This document shows, in pieces, positions 5,910 through 8,249 of a stretch of DNA of 8,249 nucleotides. Under the pieces are notes generated by a model. That model saw nothing but the letters and a program-made list of their open reading frames with translations. It did not search any database and was not told the origin of the DNA. The position numbers and the translations under genes were made by a program. Source of the DNA: Planctomycetales bacterium (GTDB taxonomy: Bacteria; Planctomycetota; UBA11346); assembly GCA_025362255.1 (NCBI GenBank), contig JANYGY010000279.1, positions 1 through 8,249 of the forward strand. The letters are read 5' to 3'. The number at the start of each line of letters is the position of its first letter. The first letter of the stretch is position 1.

Positions 5910-7214
5910 TCAGCAATCGTTCTGCAGAAATCCCCAACTGCACAGCAGTGCCCGATCGCGGGCGATGAACGAGCTGCCGATGTCATTGCGGAAACGCATA
6001 TTCGGAATCACTACCCGGCGAACTCGCGCATAGGCCGCGTGGCGTGCGGCGAGGGCAGTGATGCCCGTGCCGGTGATGATAAGCGGATTGCCGATTTGAC
6101 CCGCGCACACCAGGCCTTCGGCGCGTTGGGCGACCTCGGCCAAGTGGACATGATCCAAGTCCTCTCCACTCAGATCCGTCAGCGACACGGGGCTGCCTTT
6201 GCCCAGCCGCTCGTAGCCATCTGGATAAGGAAACGGTGGAACGGTAAGCACCACGCCCAGGGAATATTCCTTGGTGATCGCGAAATTGCGCGCGCTGGGG
6301 TCGAGCATGCGGCGGAAAAGGTCGGCCCAGCCATCGGGCTGCAAAGGATCGAGAATCGCAAAACCGGGATAGCCGAATCGGCAGGTGAACTCCAACGGCC
6401 AGATGCCGAGTTCATTGACGATGGTATTGAGGTTGATGTAGCCGATGTAGCCAGCCTCGCGCAGCTGCGGGGCAAACCGCGCGAGCGTGCGGTCGAACAG
6501 CGTGTCCGAATCCCGGTAGGTCACCAAGGTGCCCATTTCTCCGGTCAATTCGCCGACATCACCCGGGAAGAAACGCTTGTGCTCCCAATCGAGGCAGGCG
6601 GGGGCGAGAAAGTGATGACCGTTGAAATAAGCACCGACGCCGACTTCGACTCCGCGCACATGGCGCATGAGCAGGACGCGACCGGCGCGCTGGTGCGCGG
6701 CGCGATGGCGCAGCAGCGCAGCGACATCAGCCCCATTGGCGGCTGATCCGACGTAGGTCGAACACTCGACATCTCCGGCACGTTCTGCATCGAACTTCGC
6801 CACATAGCGCGCCGGTTCAGCGGCGACGAACGATGCCGCCGCATGCGCATCTGCAAAGCTGCGACTGGGAAGCACCCGCATGCCGGCAAGCACCATGGCG
6901 CCCTGACCAAAGGCGCGTTCCGATTCGAGACGATCGCCGAAGGCGCATCCGCCGATCACTTGGTATCCCTCGCGACGCAACTGATCTTGAACGATCCCGT
7001 CGTGCGCGGTTTCGAAAACGATCACTCCATCGTCGCCGGCGTCGCGGATCCATGGCAGCTCGCTGCGCCAATCGTCGATCCTGACGATGAGTCCTTCGAG
7101 AATGTCGTGCGCGGTCGGATCAGCGATGTGCACCCGCACGTCATGCCCGGCTTTGGAGAGGCGCAGGTACATATCGCCCAAGTCATTCCAGTCGCCGATG
7201 CCGAGAATGCGCAT
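5910..7214 (-). CDS. PurD-like ATP-grasp ligase, substrate unknown
   Basis: This 434-aa protein has the PurD (glycinamide ribonucleotide synthetase) layout. It shows an N-terminal Rossmann-like start (MRILGIGDW), a central ATP-grasp region (about 100-300) and a C-terminal PurD-type domain. Signatures are LDWEHKRFFPGDVGELTGEM (208-227; compare PurD QDHKR...GGMG), LEFTCRFGYPG (274-284; compare EFNCRFGDPE) and SLGVVLTVPPFPYP (318-331). ATP-grasp enzymes activate a carboxylate as acyl phosphate and join it to an amine. True PurD starts with a GGREHA motif that helps bind phosphoribosylamine; here it is replaced by GDWNDLGD. The metal-binding EFN is EFT, and GDPE is GYPG. A different substrate is therefore likely. 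ATG 7214 was chosen over 7256 because MRILGIG is the family start and lies 2 bases after the upstream stop (TGA-CC-ATG). There is no clear Shine-Dalgarno, which implies translational coupling. Confidence 0.85.
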   Translation of the reverse strand: MRILGIGDWNDLGDMYLRLSKAGHDVRVHIADPTAHDILEGLIVRIDDWRSELPWIRDAGDDGVIVFETAHDGIVQDQLRREGYQVIGGCAFGDRLESERAFGQGAMVLAGMRVLPSRSFADAHAAASFVAAEPARYVAKFDAERAGDVECSTYVGSAANGADVAALLRHRAAHQRAGRVLLMRHVRGVEVGVGAYFNGHHFLAPACLDWEHKRFFPGDVGELTGEMGTLVTYRDSDTLFDRTLARFAPQLREAGYIGYINLNTIVNELGIWPLEFTCRFGYPGFAILDPLQPDGWADLFRRMLDPSARNFAITKEYSLGVVLTVPPFPYPDGYERLGKGSPVSLTDLSGEDLDHVHLAEVAQRAEGLVCAGQIGNPLIITGTGITALAARHAAYARVRRVVIPNMRFRNDIGSSFIARDRALLCSWGFLQNDC

Positions 7215-7216
7215 GG

Positions 7217-8119
7217 TCAGTTCAGACCAAGCACGCGACGGTAACGCGCAAAGCACCGCCGGCCGGCCTCCAAGCGCATCAGAGCGCCACGCGCCAGCAG
7301 CTGGGAGGTAGCGGGGGTCCGCTCAACCAACGGGTGCAGGACCTCGGCGTTCCACCGCCGCGAATGCTCGATGTCGAGGGTCGCGTGCAGATCGTAATAT
7401 CGCCTGGAGGTGGCTGGCATGCCGAGCCGGCGCATCCCCCGGGCGACGCACGCCACCCGTCCCGGAGCCGTCAGTTCGATCACTCCCAGAGCACCGATCG
7501 ATTGATAGGCATGACGTTCAACCGCGAGGCCGACCATCAAGTTAGACAGAGCAAGCGCTTCGCCGGTCGCGTCCTCAATCGAACACGACAGGTGCAGCTC
7601 GTTGGCCATCCGCGTGAGCAATGTGCCATGGACGCCATCGGGGTTTCCGCGTCCGAACTCGTCCCACAGATTGCGTGCCATCTCCATTTTCGGTCGTGCC
7701 GGCAGACGCACGAGGGCAAGCGCGACCAGATCGTCAAAGCCCGCCTCGCCGGCGAGTTCTTGGCGCAGGAACCAGCGCATCGCTTCCTCATCGGCTTCGA
7801 ACTCCAGCCACGGAAAAAGCACATCGCCCTGGCCAGGACCAGATGATTTCAAGTTTTCAAACCAGGCGACGAAGCCATCGGCGTCGGCAGGTACCGCCGC
7901 GCACCGTCGGGTGGCTTCCACATCTTCGGTGTGCAGGAAGTGCCGCAGATCGGCAACGTCTTCAGCCTCTCTGGAATCATGAAGCCAGTCGACCTCTGCA
8001 TCCAAGCGAGGTGCCAATCGGGCACGCAGGTGGTAAGCCAATCGACGATGCAGGTCGACGTCCATTGTCACCAGCGGTTGATGAGGGACGATTTCCAAGG
8101 GGGCGAGAAGAGTAGGCAT
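7217..8119 (-). CDS. Haem-oxygenase-like diiron oxidase/oxygenase (iron-containing redox enzyme family)
   Basis: This is a 300-aa soluble protein with no signal peptide or membrane segment. The C-terminal ~190 residues match the helical haem-oxygenase-like fold (HDO superfamily, relatives of SznF, UndA and BesC). A full candidate ligand set is visible: Glu121 (FLRQELAGE), Glu154 and His164 (WDEFGRGNPDGVH), Glu215 (GVIELTAP), and His245, Asp249, His252 (LHATLDIEH). The E-x9-H and H-x3-D-x2-H spacings, and the 30-residue step from Glu215 to His245, agree with SznF as I remember it. Such enzymes use O2 and two irons to hydroxylate, cleave or desaturate amino or fatty acids. The first ~105 residues are not recognisable. 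The start ATG has a well-placed GGAG 6 bases upstream. The gene leads into the ATP-grasp gene 2 bases after its stop, so both are one operon. The substrate cannot be deduced. Confidence 0.85.
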   Translation of the reverse strand: MPTLLAPLEIVPHQPLVTMDVDLHRRLAYHLRARLAPRLDAEVDWLHDSREAEDVADLRHFLHTEDVEATRRCAAVPADADGFVAWFENLKSSGPGQGDVLFPWLEFEADEEAMRWFLRQELAGEAGFDDLVALALVRLPARPKMEMARNLWDEFGRGNPDGVHGTLLTRMANELHLSCSIEDATGEALALSNLMVGLAVERHAYQSIGALGVIELTAPGRVACVARGMRRLGMPATSRRYYDLHATLDIEHSRRWNAEVLHPLVERTPATSQLLARGALMRLEAGRRCFARYRRVLGLN

Positions 8120-8125
8120 GGATCA

Positions 8126-8129
8126 CTCC
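8126..8129 (-). promoter_or_regulatory. Ribosome binding site of the diiron enzyme gene
   Basis: On the minus strand, GGAG sits 6 bases before the ATG at 8119, inside the 22-base gap after the upstream stop codon. It fixes the start of the diiron gene and contrasts with the ATP-grasp gene, which has no such site. Confidence 0.7.
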
Positions 8130-8141
8130 GTGATGCGCAGT

Positions 8142-8249
8142 TCAGGCCATGGTGAGGGACAAGACGACCGCGGCGATGCGCTCGACTGCGGCGTAGGCGG
8201 GGTTCGCGAGTTCGTCGCCGAACACATCTGGGTCGATCTCCTCGTAGAC
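8142..8249 (-). CDS. C-terminal fragment of an unidentified protein (cut by the window edge)
   Basis: Read on the minus strand from the window edge, 35 codons stay open and end in TGA at 8144-8142. The fragment runs VYEEIDPDVFGDE, then LANPAYAAVERIAAVVLSL, then TMA. It looks like the end of a globular enzyme. The 'YEEIDPD ... NPAYAAVERIA' pattern resembles the last helices of M28-type aminopeptidases, but this is a guess. It ends 22 bases before the diiron enzyme gene on the same strand, so it is probably the preceding gene of that operon. Confidence 0.55.
   Translation of the reverse strand, partial: VYEEIDPDVFGDELANPAYAAVERIAAVVLSLTMA

Noticed and set aside
6039..6746. Plus-strand 235-codon frame opposite the ATP-grasp gene
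   Set aside because: The minus strand carries clear PurD-type motifs over exactly this stretch, so the plus frame is a shadow.
1..8249. CRISPR array, tRNA, rRNA or integrase attachment site
   Set aside because: I saw no regularly spaced direct repeats, no cloverleaf-like segment and no recombinase or transposase gene in the window.

Overview
The window comes from a high-GC bacterium with compact gene spacing. It is most likely a Gram-negative, possibly a proteobacterium, but nothing here fixes the taxon: there is no rRNA, tRNA or lineage marker. The exception is the first ~180 bases, which by hand count are about 38% G+C, while the coding remainder is clearly GC-rich.

Layout. Bases 1-269 are an AT-rich, apparently non-coding leader with inverted repeats and a candidate promoter. 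Two large plus-strand genes follow. The first (270-3407) is a DnaE-family DNA polymerase of DnaE2/ImuC size, with an intact catalytic Asp triad and a strongly degenerate PHP domain. The second (3562-5646) is a large-subunit, HPII/KatE-type catalase with the C-terminal DJ-1/PfpI-like domain. A short GTG-initiated membrane protein (5655-5900) sits 8 bases after katE and is probably co-transcribed with it.

From 5910 to the right edge everything is on the minus strand. Read 5'->3' on that strand, there is the C-terminal tail of an unidentified protein (8249-8142), then a haem-oxygenase-like diiron enzyme (HDO, 'iron-containing redox enzyme' family, 8119-7217), then a PurD-like ATP-grasp ligase (7214-5910). 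The last two are separated by two bases, so they form a tight operon. The plus and minus gene sets converge with only 9 bases between stop codons.

How the genes may work together. The plus-strand genes fit a stress theme: a probable damage-tolerance polymerase and H2O2 detoxification. This rests on adjacency and family knowledge only. The minus-strand pair is the most interesting content. It couples an oxidative diiron enzyme with all expected metal ligands to an ATP-grasp ligase that kept the PurD core but lost the PurD N-terminal glycine-rich motif. That pattern suggests a small-molecule tailoring or biosynthetic step rather than purine synthesis. The substrate cannot be read from the sequence.
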